From: a bacterium
GTDB taxonomy: Bacteria; RUG730; JAAEPJ01
Length of the DNA stretch: 14,003 bases
Direction: 5' to 3'
Assembly: GCA_024222485.1 (NCBI GenBank)
Contig: JAAEPJ010000459.1
Span: 1-14,003 of the forward strand
The position numbers and the translations under genes were made by a program. The notes under the pieces were generated by a model. It was not told the DNA's origin and made no database searches. It saw nothing but the letters and a program-made list of their open reading frames with translations. Of the stretch, positions 1 through 6,021 are shown piece after piece. The first letter of the stretch is position 1; every line of letters starts with the position of its first letter.

Positions 1-273
1 TTATTTGGTAATAATTTTGTAGCAGTAGCTAACACATTAGATGATAGAATGCAAGATATAGATAAAATTATAAAAAAATATCTTAAACCATTTACTCCTC
101 AAGGTACTAAACCAAAAACACCAGCTCAGCAAAAGAAATCTGATGAGCGAAAGGCTAAGGACAAAGAAGAAATTCAAGCTATGTTAGCTGATGATTTTAT
201 ATATGATGTAATTGAATACACTATGTCTAAGGAAGAGGCACAAATGAGATTAAAACAATTCTTATCTAAATGA
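1..273 (+). CDS. 3' end of an unrecognised phage protein (5'-truncated)
   Basis: The frame is open from the first base, so the gene almost certainly begins upstream of the window. An internal ATG at 49 would give only 74 residues, while the 16 codons before it read as ordinary protein (LFGNNFVAVANTLDDR). The visible C-terminal 90 residues are charged and probably helical, with a Pro/Thr/Lys-rich linker (about residues 31-45 of the visible part) followed by a Lys/Glu-rich helix and a final helical stretch ending KQFLSK. There is no signal peptide, membrane segment or catalytic motif. The stop overlaps the next start as ATGA (270-273), so translation is probably coupled to the multidomain gene downstream. 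I do not recognise the family. The context suggests a virion or head-assembly component, but this is only inferred. Confidence 0.75.
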   Translation, partial: LFGNNFVAVANTLDDRMQDIDKIIKKYLKPFTPQGTKPKTPAQQKKSDERKAKDKEEIQAMLADDFIYDVIEYTMSKEEAQMRLKQFLSK

Positions 274-845
274 GTTTAGTAAACGAATTAATTAAAGGGT
301 TATTACCTGAAGAGGAAAAAAAGAAGGTAGTGGCAGTATATGGTGGTGGTTTTAAACCACCCACATCTGGTCACTTTGAAGTTGTAAAACAAGCACTTAA
401 AGAAAATCCTGAAATAGATGAAATGATTATTTTAATAGGGGGTAAACCAAGAAATGGTATTACACCTGATGAATCTATTTTAATTTGGGATATCTATAAA
501 ACATACTTACCATTTAAAGTTGAAGTAAAATACACATCAGTACCTCCTATAAAAGGTATTTATAATTATGCTAAAGAACACCCAGACGAAGAAGTATTAT
601 TCATTATTGGTGCTAGAGAGGGTAATGAAGATGATTTTGCTGATATAGCAACTAGAACAAAATCTTTAGATAAATATCCAAACCTAAATTTACGTACAAT
701 TGTAACACAAGGTGGAGTTTCAGGTACAGCAGCTAGAAATGCTTCTAAAATATCATTAGAAAAATTTAAACCATTTGTTCCATCTGAATTATCAGATAAA
801 GAAGTAGAACAAGTATATAATATTGTAGCAGATAAAATTACAGAA
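270..845 (+). other. Domain: cytidylyltransferase/NMNAT-like nucleotidyltransferase (residues 1-192)
   Basis: After a beta strand (VVAVYGGGF, 20-28) comes the nucleotide-binding signature KPPTSGHF (29-36). It corresponds to the HxGH motif of the nucleotidyltransferase alpha/beta-phosphodiesterase superfamily, with Thr32 in place of the first His. SGTAAR (151-156) is placed like the family's second motif, ISSTxIR. LFIIGAREG (110-118) would be the central strand. Family members transfer a nucleotidyl group from NTP to a phosphorylated substrate (NMN, phosphopantetheine or glycerol phosphate). NMN adenylyltransferase is attractive because an NAD-consuming domain follows, but the substrate cannot be read from the sequence. 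The unit ends at ITE|G. Confidence 0.78.
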
Positions 846-2657
846 GGTAGAAAAAAGAAAAAAGACCCTAAAAAAGGTACAGGTAAGAAACCTAAAAAAT
901 CTGGACGTAGGTTATACACTGATGAGGACCCAAAAGATACTGTAGGTATTAAATTTAGTACTAGACAAGATATAGTTGATACTTTAAATAAAACTTCATT
1001 TAAAGCTAAATCTCATGCTAGACAATCTCAAATTATTAATTTAATACATCAAAGAGTAAGAGCAGCATATGGTAGATCAAAGGATCCGGCCGTAAAAAAA
1101 CGTTTAAAAACTGGTTTAGATTACATTACTAAGAAAAAAGAAGCATCTAAAGCTAAAACACAACGTTTAAAAAAATTAAACGAAAACAACGAAGCAAACG
1201 AATTAGAATCACTTTTAAATAGATGGTCAGCATACTCAGGACAATATGATTTACTACCAGATATAGCAGAATTAGCTAAAAATTTAGGAGTAAATAATGG
1301 TCCTTCTAAAGTATATAGAGCAGTACCAGGTTTAGATGAATACCCTTATACTAAACAAGAAGTTATAGACTATGATAAAGAACAGGAAATAGTAGCAACA
1401 ACCCCTACCAGAAAACAAGCAGAATATTTTATTACTAATAATGCAGACTGGGCTTATATTTTAGAATATAAACCTCATATTATTATCAATTTTGATGAAT
1501 TTGAAGAAAAATATGGATGGTCTGGAAATTGGGGTGAAGGTGAAATATTAATTGATGTAACTAAAAGTAAGCTAATTAATATAGAAGATTATATTAAAAA
1601 ACAAAGTATAAACGAAAACGCTTCATATTCTCAACATATAGATGTTCAAGATAAAATAGATCAATTAACACAACATATGATTGATAAGGGTATGAATATT
1701 GAACCCTTACCTACACTAGAATTTGTAGATGGAGACTCAGAAAATGCTAGCGATTTTTTCGGTAAAACAGCGTATTATGACCCGAACAAACAACATATCG
1801 TGTTATATACTGAAGGCAGACACCCCAAGGATATAGTACGCTCATACGCGCATGAAATGATACATCATATCCAATATTTAGAAGATAGATTAGGAGATGT
1901 AGCAGGTACAGATACAACAAGTGATGACCATTTAGATAAAATAGAACAAGAAGCTAATTTAAGAGGTACAATGACATTTAGAAATTGGACTGATAGTATA
2001 TTAAATGAAGCAATTGTAGGTGAAAAAATTAAATGTGATAAGTGTGGTTGGAGTTGGAATATAGTAGATGGTGGTGATGATTTGTTTATATGTCATAAAT
2101 GTGGGCATGATAATGAACAGATAGAAGAAAATAAAGACCCATTTGGTTTAAATGCTTATGCCAGAGAATTAGGTCAATTAAATGAAAAGGTTATGGATTA
2201 TAAAATTTATTGTGATATGGACGGCGTGTTAGTCGACTTTGAACGTGGGTATGAAAAATTAACGGGTATTGATTTACGAGGTGAATTTCAAAAAGGAGAA
2301 GATTTTTGGGATCCTATTTCTAAAGCAGGTGTAGGATTTTGGGCAGGTTTAAAATGGATGCCTGATGGACAAAAATTATGGAATTATTTAAAACCCTACA
2401 AACCAGATTTACTATCAGCACCATCACGTGAAGATTCATCTAGAATAGGTAAACACGTTTGGGTAAAACACAAAATCCCAGGTACAAAATTAATATTACG
2501 TTATGCTAAACAAAAACAAGAATTAGCAACACCAGAATCAATACTAATAGACGATAGACAAGTTAATATAGATCAGTGGGAAGCTGCAGGAGGGATTGGT
2601 ATATTACATACTAGTGCAGATAATACTATTAAACAATTAAAACAATTAGGTTTATGA
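270..2657 (+). CDS. Multidomain phage polyprotein: nucleotidyltransferase / basic module / ADP-ribosyltransferase / metallopeptidase / zinc ribbon / HAD nucleotidase
   Basis: This 795-residue protein strings together at least five recognisable units. They are a nucleotidyltransferase (about 18-190), a Lys/Arg-rich helical module (193-300), an R-S-ExE ADP-ribosyltransferase (about 310-446), an HExxH metallopeptidase (about 455-577), a CxxC...CxxC zinc ribbon (589-611) and a DxDGV HAD phosphatase (644-795). What stands out is the linkers. ITE|G (190-193), LNE|N (303-306), INE|N (447-450), LNE|A (578-581) and LNE|K (637-640) lie exactly at the unit boundaries. T4-type prohead proteases cut after (L/I)-x-E, so I infer a polyprotein cut into single enzymes during head maturation; T4 Alt is a known packaged ADP-ribosyltransferase. 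The start overlaps the upstream stop and the end overlaps the next start (ATGA at both). There is no Shine-Dalgarno and no obvious capsid-targeting N-terminus (it begins MSLVNELIKGLLPEEEKKK). It could instead be a stable fusion protein. Domain calls are from motifs, without a search. Confidence 0.93.
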   Translation: MSLVNELIKGLLPEEEKKKVVAVYGGGFKPPTSGHFEVVKQALKENPEIDEMIILIGGKPRNGITPDESILIWDIYKTYLPFKVEVKYTSVPPIKGIYNYAKEHPDEEVLFIIGAREGNEDDFADIATRTKSLDKYPNLNLRTIVTQGGVSGTAARNASKISLEKFKPFVPSELSDKEVEQVYNIVADKITEGRKKKKDPKKGTGKKPKKSGRRLYTDEDPKDTVGIKFSTRQDIVDTLNKTSFKAKSHARQSQIINLIHQRVRAAYGRSKDPAVKKRLKTGLDYITKKKEASKAKTQRLKKLNENNEANELESLLNRWSAYSGQYDLLPDIAELAKNLGVNNGPSKVYRAVPGLDEYPYTKQEVIDYDKEQEIVATTPTRKQAEYFITNNADWAYILEYKPHIIINFDEFEEKYGWSGNWGEGEILIDVTKSKLINIEDYIKKQSINENASYSQHIDVQDKIDQLTQHMIDKGMNIEPLPTLEFVDGDSENASDFFGKTAYYDPNKQHIVLYTEGRHPKDIVRSYAHEMIHHIQYLEDRLGDVAGTDTTSDDHLDKIEQEANLRGTMTFRNWTDSILNEAIVGEKIKCDKCGWSWNIVDGGDDLFICHKCGHDNEQIEENKDPFGLNAYARELGQLNEKVMDYKIYCDMDGVLVDFERGYEKLTGIDLRGEFQKGEDFWDPISKAGVGFWAGLKWMPDGQKLWNYLKPYKPDLLSAPSREDSSRIGKHVWVKHKIPGTKLILRYAKQKQELATPESILIDDRQVNIDQWEAAGGIGILHTSADNTIKQLKQLGL
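846..1184 (+). other. Domain: basic helical module (residues 193-305)
   Basis: A run of Lys/Arg/Gly (GRKKKKDPKKGTGKKPKKSG, 193-212) precedes a helical segment with the phrase RQSQIINLIHQRVRAAYGR (251-269). I recognise this phrase as recurring in proteins of marine myoviruses, without a named function. The high positive charge suggests nucleic-acid contact, perhaps with packaged DNA. The module ends at LNE|N (303-306). Confidence 0.6.
1185..1616 (+). other. Domain: putative mono-ADP-ribosyltransferase, R-S-ExE class (residues 306-449)
   Basis: The three ADP-ribosyltransferase landmarks appear in the right order. VYRAVPG (348-354) supplies the NAD-binding Arg350. VATTPTRKQAEYF (375-387) resembles the STS strand with its following Ala/Phe helix. 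WGEGEILID (421-429) gives the biglutamate E423-x-E425, typical of arginine-specific enzymes such as T4 Alt, ModA and ModB. Its expected role is to transfer ADP-ribose from NAD+ to a host protein. The target is unknown. It is bounded by LNE|N and INE|N. A search or structure model is needed to confirm the fold. Confidence 0.68.
1617..2009 (+). other. Domain: zinc metallopeptidase-like, HExxH (residues 450-580)
   Basis: YAHEMIHHIQYLEDRL (526-541) contains a perfect HExxH: His528 and His532 as zinc ligands and Glu529 as catalytic base. E561 in IEQEANLRG (558-566) is well placed to be the third ligand, as in gluzincin-type peptidases. Upstream, TLEFVDGDS...GKTAYYDP...IVLYTEGRHP resembles the beta sheet that precedes such active sites in phage and plasmid metallopeptidases. 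The substrate is unknown. The domain ends at LNE|A (578-581). Several codons in this part (gcg, ccg, tcg, cgc around 1745-1860) are more GC-rich than those of the neighbours. Confidence 0.75.
2010..2186 (+). other. Domain: small zinc ribbon (residues 581-639)
   Basis: KCDKCGWSW (588-596) and ICHKCGHDN (607-615) place four cysteines (589, 592, 608, 611) in two CxxC knuckles about 16 residues apart, a classic zinc ribbon. I remember similar ribbons following metallopeptidase domains in phage proteins. It may bind nucleic acid or protein. It is flanked by LNE|A and LNE|K, so it could be released as a peptide of about 60 residues. Confidence 0.7.
2187..2657 (+). other. Domain: HAD-superfamily phosphatase, NT5C (5'-nucleotidase)-like (residues 640-795)
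   Basis: IYCDMDGVLVDF (646-657) is HAD motif I, with nucleophile Asp649 and acid/base Asp651 in the form typical of 5'(3')-deoxyribonucleotidases. LLSAPS (714-719) is a good motif II, and ILIDDRQVN (758-766) is motif IV with Asp761/Asp762. The unit of about 155 residues is full length for the family. It would dephosphorylate nucleotides, which fits nucleotide salvage in infected cells. It is the C-terminal unit, freed by the LNE|K linker. Confidence 0.8.
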
Positions 2658-3229
2658 GTAAAGATACAGTTTTAAAAAAAGAATTCCAAAAGAAAGATGT
2701 TGAGCGTTTAAGAAATTTAATGCAAGGTAAATATGGAGAAAAAACACGTTCTAGTGTTGGATTTACTAATAAACAAGAATTCCATGAAGAAGGTGATGTT
2801 TGGGAATCTGATGGTAGGACTTGGACAATTAAAAAAGGTATTAAACAAAATATTACTAAGTTAGATAAGGCAAAAAAGGCACATACTATGCCTTTATTTT
2901 GTCCTAGTTGTAATAAATTAATGAAACGTGTAGATAAACCCTATTATAATGTCCATAGATATTGTTTAGATTGTCATGCTAAAGCTGAAGATAAATTAAA
3001 AAGAGAAGGTAAATACGAAGAACATTATAATAAAATTAATAATAAAATTATTGATAATAGAATAGAAGAATATAAACAATATGTTAAAGAAAGAATTAAC
3101 GAAAGTAATTCTTCATTTGTATCTGAAGATGGTGATGTTGAAAATTGGGTAGGTAAAATAAATGTTGATAAAGTAAATGAATATACAGCTCATATTATAG
3201 AACATTTAGAAAGTTTGAAAACAAAGTAG
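2654..3229 (+). CDS. Conserved phage protein with a CxxC...CxxC zinc finger
   Basis: This 191-residue protein has a zinc-binding centre, LFCPSCNKLMKRVDKPYYNV (first 20 residues quoted), followed by YCLDCH. That gives four cysteines in two CxxC pairs about 20 residues apart. The N-terminal half is basic and includes VWESDGRTWTIKKGIKQNI, and the C-terminal half is a charged helical region. Near the end is INESNSSFVSEDGDVENW, a phrase I recall from homologous proteins of cyanophages and pelagiphages, where it is annotated only as hypothetical. Because that phrase looks conserved for its own sake, I do not count its INE as a cleavage site with any confidence. The start overlaps the previous stop (ATGA). 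The function is unknown; a nucleic-acid-binding role is an inference. Confidence 0.9.
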   Translation: MSKDTVLKKEFQKKDVERLRNLMQGKYGEKTRSSVGFTNKQEFHEEGDVWESDGRTWTIKKGIKQNITKLDKAKKAHTMPLFCPSCNKLMKRVDKPYYNVHRYCLDCHAKAEDKLKREGKYEEHYNKINNKIIDNRIEEYKQYVKERINESNSSFVSEDGDVENWVGKINVDKVNEYTAHIIEHLESLKTK

Positions 3230-3238
3230 ATGTATATT

Positions 3239-3246
3239 TATAATAA
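3239..3246 (+). promoter_or_regulatory. Possible late-promoter-like box TATAATAA
   Basis: The 29-bp gap before the next gene holds TATAATAA, close to the T4 late -10 consensus TATAAATA and 12 bases before the ATG at 3259. It sits at one of the few real gaps in the gene array. AT-rich sequence makes chance matches likely. Confidence 0.3.
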
Positions 3247-3258
3247 ACATACAATATT

Positions 3259-4287
3259 ATGAAAGATAATTTCGATGTACATAACTGGAATAAAAAACGC
3301 TATCTTGGTGAATTAGAAATAGACCAAGAAGATGACAGTATCAATCAGGATAATGAAGATGGTTCGTTAAATGTAACTCGTGGTGGAGATGATCCTAAAA
3401 TGGGAGCTGAACTAGAATCTGATGATAATGTAGTAGGAGAAAATCAATCCCATTTAGAATTTTTAGCCAAATATTTAAACGAAATGCATCCCGAATTAGA
3501 CTGGGAAGTTAGATTTGGAGAAAGAATTGATGCATATGGTTCACAAAGAGATTTGTTTGACTTTGGAAATAAATATCATGGTAAAAAATTTGGTGACTAC
3601 GAAGTATTTCACGTAGATGATGATGACAGATTAGATATTGTTCGTATTGTTAAATCTTCTAAATTAAGAGAAGACATAAATGAAGCAAGTTATATGTACA
3701 AAGGATATAAAGATAAACATTTTGATATTTGCCCTGGAGCTGAAGCATTAAGAGATAGATTATTAGCTGGTGAATTTAAAGATAATAATTGGGCTACAGG
3801 AACTAATTTTGAAAAAGAAGTAGGTGAATGGCTTTACCAACATGATGTAATATTTGGTATTGAAAAAAAGATTATAAAAGATAAAGAAGGTAATGAAAGT
3901 GATATAGCTAAAGCTAAAGAAGCTGAAGGTAGAGTTGTTAACTTATCTCGTGATTTAGGTATTCCGGCTTCTGAAATAAATGCTTATCTTCCTGCTCATA
4001 TTAAAACCATTAAAGATATGGTTGAGTATAGTTCATTGACTGAAAGTATTAAAGAAACACTTCGTTTTATCAAAGAACATAACCCAGATTTTACAAACGA
4101 AGAAATCAAATCTGAATTAAAAGAAATTAAAGAATTAGGCAAGCAACTAAACGAAAAACTTTGCAAAAAAGGCGAAGCATATCGTAAACGTAGAATGGCT
4201 GCAGGTGAAAAATCATCAGCTTATTTATCTGGTCGTGCTGTTAAAGTATGTAAAGGTCAAATGAGTGGTAAAAAAAAGAAAAAATAA
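3259..4287 (+). CDS. Modular phage protein with a basic Cys-containing tail; probable internal/structural protein
   Basis: This 342-residue protein starts MKDNFDVHNWNKKRYLGELE, a looser version of the N-terminal peptide shared by later genes, followed by an acidic linker (21-60). Three modules follow. The first is 62-142 (WEVRFGERIDAYGSQ...FHVDDDDR), ending in INE|A (140-143). The second is 143-262 (DICPGAEALRDRLLAG...), which I recognise as a recurring phage module and which ends in LTE|S (260-263). The third is a helix up to LNE|K (298-301). The last 42 residues (CKKGEAYRKRRMAAGEKSSA, continuing YLSGRAVKVCKGQMSGKKKK) are strongly basic with two cysteines, a tail I remember from several marine phage proteins and which probably contacts DNA. 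No catalytic motif is seen. The stop overlaps the next start as TAATG. The role in the head is inferred. Confidence 0.9.
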   Translation: MKDNFDVHNWNKKRYLGELEIDQEDDSINQDNEDGSLNVTRGGDDPKMGAELESDDNVVGENQSHLEFLAKYLNEMHPELDWEVRFGERIDAYGSQRDLFDFGNKYHGKKFGDYEVFHVDDDDRLDIVRIVKSSKLREDINEASYMYKGYKDKHFDICPGAEALRDRLLAGEFKDNNWATGTNFEKEVGEWLYQHDVIFGIEKKIIKDKEGNESDIAKAKEAEGRVVNLSRDLGIPASEINAYLPAHIKTIKDMVEYSSLTESIKETLRFIKEHNPDFTNEEIKSELKEIKELGKQLNEKLCKKGEAYRKRRMAAGEKSSAYLSGRAVKVCKGQMSGKKKKK

Positions 4288-4325
4288 TGGATACATTTGA
4301 TTTAAAAAAATATTTATCCGAAGGT
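4287..4325 (+). repeat. Copy 1 of shared N-terminal coding repeat (MDTFDLKKYLSEG)
   Basis: Thirteen codons nearly match those at 12643, with a partial match at 12109. Differences include synonymous ones in the wider match (AGA/AGG just downstream), so the protein sequence appears to be what is conserved. Compare T4 capsid-targeting sequences, which are about this long and end at a gp21 site. Confidence 0.8.
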
Positions 4326-4886
4326 AGATTATATGAAGATGAAACAGCGGATTTAGATAAAGCTATGGCTAAGGGTTTATCTGCTTTAGAAACAGGAGAT
4401 TCAGCTTTAGAAGATGAAGATTTATCTCAAGTAGTAAAAGAAGATAAAGAACAGCTAAATGAATCTATTACTGGGTTAGTAGTAGGTGGGATTTTAGCCG
4501 CTCCTAAACTTATACAATGGTTAGGAAAAAGCATTGGTGCCATAGGCAAATTACTTGGTAAAGATGAAAGTTCAATTGCTAAAGGGATTACAAAATTTGG
4601 TACTAAATGGGAAAAACTTTATGTTAAAGCTATTGCCGCAGTTATAAAGACAACAGGATTTGCAAAATCTTTATGGATGAAAGATGGAAAACAAAATGAT
4701 AGAGATTTATATGCTGTTTCTAAAGTAGTATTTGGAGTAATATTAGCAGTAGCAGCAGGAAATGCTATATCTGCAGCTGTAAGTACTTCCTCTCCTATTA
4801 TAGCGGCATTAGAAAGTATATTTGGTGGAACTAAAGTAGCTGAAATAATTGGTATTGTACCTAAAGTAGCTAAAGCTGTAGCATAA
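4287..4886 (+). CDS. Membrane-segment protein with capsid-targeting-like N-terminus
   Basis: The first residues, MDTFDLKKYLSEGRLYEDE, match the shared N-terminal peptide and end in the cleavage-like LSE|G (10-13). An acidic linker (17-56) leads to LNE|S (57-60). The rest is hydrophobic and glycine/alanine-rich: ITGLVVGGILAAPKLIQWLG (60-79), a weakly amphipathic lysine-rich middle, then KVVFGVILAVAAGNAISAAV (146-165) and a final apolar stretch. If the leader and acidic part are removed, a membrane-active protein of about 140 residues remains. It could help the DNA or co-ejected proteins cross the envelope, or act as a pore. This is inference; a holin is possible but the targeting-like leader would be odd for one. 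TAATG overlaps occur at both ends. Confidence 0.88.
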   Translation: MDTFDLKKYLSEGRLYEDETADLDKAMAKGLSALETGDSALEDEDLSQVVKEDKEQLNESITGLVVGGILAAPKLIQWLGKSIGAIGKLLGKDESSIAKGITKFGTKWEKLYVKAIAAVIKTTGFAKSLWMKDGKQNDRDLYAVSKVVFGVILAVAAGNAISAAVSTSSPIIAALESIFGGTKVAEIIGIVPKVAKAVA

Positions 4887-5161
4887 TGACACAAGAACAA
4901 CTAACAGAAAGAATACAAGAATCACTACGTGATTGGTTTAAAAAAGAAGATTGGGTTAGAATCAATACTTCAGGTAATATTTCTGGTAAGTGTGGTACAA
5001 TGAAAAAAGGCAAAGCTACAACAAGATGCTTACCTAGAAAAAAAGCACAATCACTTACAAAAGCAGAGCGTAAAGCTACTGTAGCCAAAAAAGTACGTGG
5101 TAGTAAAAAAGGCAAACAGTTTGTGAAAAACACAGACAAAGCTGAATTTAAAAAGAAATAA
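4886..5161 (+). CDS. Small basic Cys-containing phage protein
   Basis: This 91-residue, very lysine-rich protein has a conserved-looking core: DWFKKEDWVRINTSGNISGK then CGTMKKG...RCLPRKKAQSLTKAERKA. I recognise this type of domain (W...GxCG...CLP..KA..LT..ER) as recurring in many phage proteins, either alone or as a C-terminal tail. It is annotated only as a domain of unknown function, possibly DUF6321-like, though that name is from memory. The two Cys may bind metal or form a disulphide. The charge suggests DNA association inside the head. It overlaps the previous stop as TAATG and ends one base before the lipoprotein start. Confidence 0.88.
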   Translation: MTQEQLTERIQESLRDWFKKEDWVRINTSGNISGKCGTMKKGKATTRCLPRKKAQSLTKAERKATVAKKVRGSKKGKQFVKNTDKAEFKKK

Positions 5162-5162
5162 T

Positions 5163-5996
5163 ATGAAAAAACTTTTAGTATTATTATTGGGGTTATTATT
5201 AACAGGGTGTGGTATTCAATTTAAATATACAACATTAAACCATGCTGGTCATATTGACGGTATTTATTCATCTAATGACTACACTGTAGATACATTAAAT
5301 GAATTTCAGGTAAGACATAAACTAAGAACAGATTTTAATTTTAGATATGATATTGCTCAATATGCTTTATCTCAACCTGCTTCATTTGATTGGAATAATC
5401 GTCTATTAGGTAACAGATATAACTGGAACAGACCTTATTGGGGTTATAACTACTATTGGGATAGAACACAAATGTGGAATGATTGGGTTTGGGGTTATCC
5501 TTATTTTACACCTCATAGATGGTCACCATTTGGATACGATAGATGGGGGTATAATTCTTACGGTTGGAACAGTTATGGATGGAATAGTTGGGGTTGGAAT
5601 GGATACTATTATGGTAATAATTGGGGTTGGAGACAACAAATGAACAATTATGCATGGAGTAATAGATACAGAAGAAATACTGTATATGTAAATGGTTATA
5701 GAACTTCAAACAGAACATCTACTCGTACTGTTTCAAATAATAGAAGAGTTAATGTTAATCAAGACAATGTTGATATAATTGCTAATGAAATACGTAGAAA
5801 AGTAAATAATACTAATAATAACATTAGAGTAAATAAACCAAGAATTAATAATTCTAGGCCTACAATTAATAATAACTCTAGACCAAGGATTAACAATAAT
5901 TCTAGACCCTCTACACCAATAAGAACAACTCCACGTACTTCTACTCGACCTAGTAACAGTACTACCGTAAGAAGTAATTCTAGGAGAAAAAATTAA
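5163..5996 (+). CDS. Secreted lipoprotein, Trp/Tyr/Asn-rich
   Basis: The N-terminus MKKLLVLLLGLLLTGC is a textbook lipoprotein signal peptide with lipobox LTGC and lipidated Cys16. The mature part has a short folded-looking stretch (17-75). It is followed by an aromatic region (about 76-165) of Trp, Tyr, Asn and Gly, including YGWNSYGWNSWGWNGYYYG. The tail (about 170-277) is Asn/Arg/Ser/Thr-rich and carries short repeats of the form INNNSRP. It has no LxE boundary motifs and looks unlike its neighbours. After infection it would be anchored in the host membrane, possibly on the surface, where it could block superinfection or alter adhesion. That role is inferred. The composition resembles proteins I have seen in Bacteroidetes and their phages. 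The start is supported by the signal peptide; no Shine-Dalgarno is present. Confidence 0.9.
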   Translation: MKKLLVLLLGLLLTGCGIQFKYTTLNHAGHIDGIYSSNDYTVDTLNEFQVRHKLRTDFNFRYDIAQYALSQPASFDWNNRLLGNRYNWNRPYWGYNYYWDRTQMWNDWVWGYPYFTPHRWSPFGYDRWGYNSYGWNSYGWNSWGWNGYYYGNNWGWRQQMNNYAWSNRYRRNTVYVNGYRTSNRTSTRTVSNNRRVNVNQDNVDIIANEIRRKVNNTNNNIRVNKPRINNSRPTINNNSRPRINNNSRPSTPIRTTPRTSTRPSNSTTVRSNSRRKN

Positions 5997-6000
5997 TATT

Positions 6001-6008
6001 TATAAATA
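6001..6008 (+). promoter_or_regulatory. T4-type late promoter box TATAAATA
   Basis: An exact TATAAATA lies in the 25-bp gap between the lipoprotein gene and the next gene, 13 bases before the ATG at 6022. This octamer is the consensus of T4 late promoters, recognised by gp55 with the gp45 clamp. A start about 6-7 bases downstream would leave a very short leader. It suggests late expression of the genes from 6022 on. The site is one of few spacers in the array, which argues against coincidence. Confidence 0.55.
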
Positions 6009-6021
6009 AAAATATACACTA

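Noticed and set aside
49-51. ATG as true start of the first gene
   Set aside because: The frame is open to the window edge and the upstream codons read as protein, so a truncated longer gene is more likely.
566-919. Open frame of 117 codons on the - strand
   Set aside because: It lies wholly opposite the well-supported nucleotidyltransferase and basic-module coding region, and its translation looks like an antisense shadow. The same applies to the - strand frames at 4619-4900, 4870-5139, 5506-5718, 6429-6668 and 8152-8361.
3101-3112. INES in the zinc-finger protein as a cleavage site
   Set aside because: The surrounding phrase appears conserved in homologues I remember that are not obviously head cargo. 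The evidence is too weak to claim processing.
3472-3486. YLNEM in the 3259 protein as a cleavage site
   Set aside because: It sits inside a probable helix (HLEFLAKYLNEMHPEL) and is followed by Met, unlike the linker sites.
5821-5920. Repeated aataattctaga-like units as a CRISPR or regulatory repeat
   Set aside because: The units are irregular, lie in frame and encode the Asn/Ser/Arg-Pro tail of the lipoprotein; there are no spacers.
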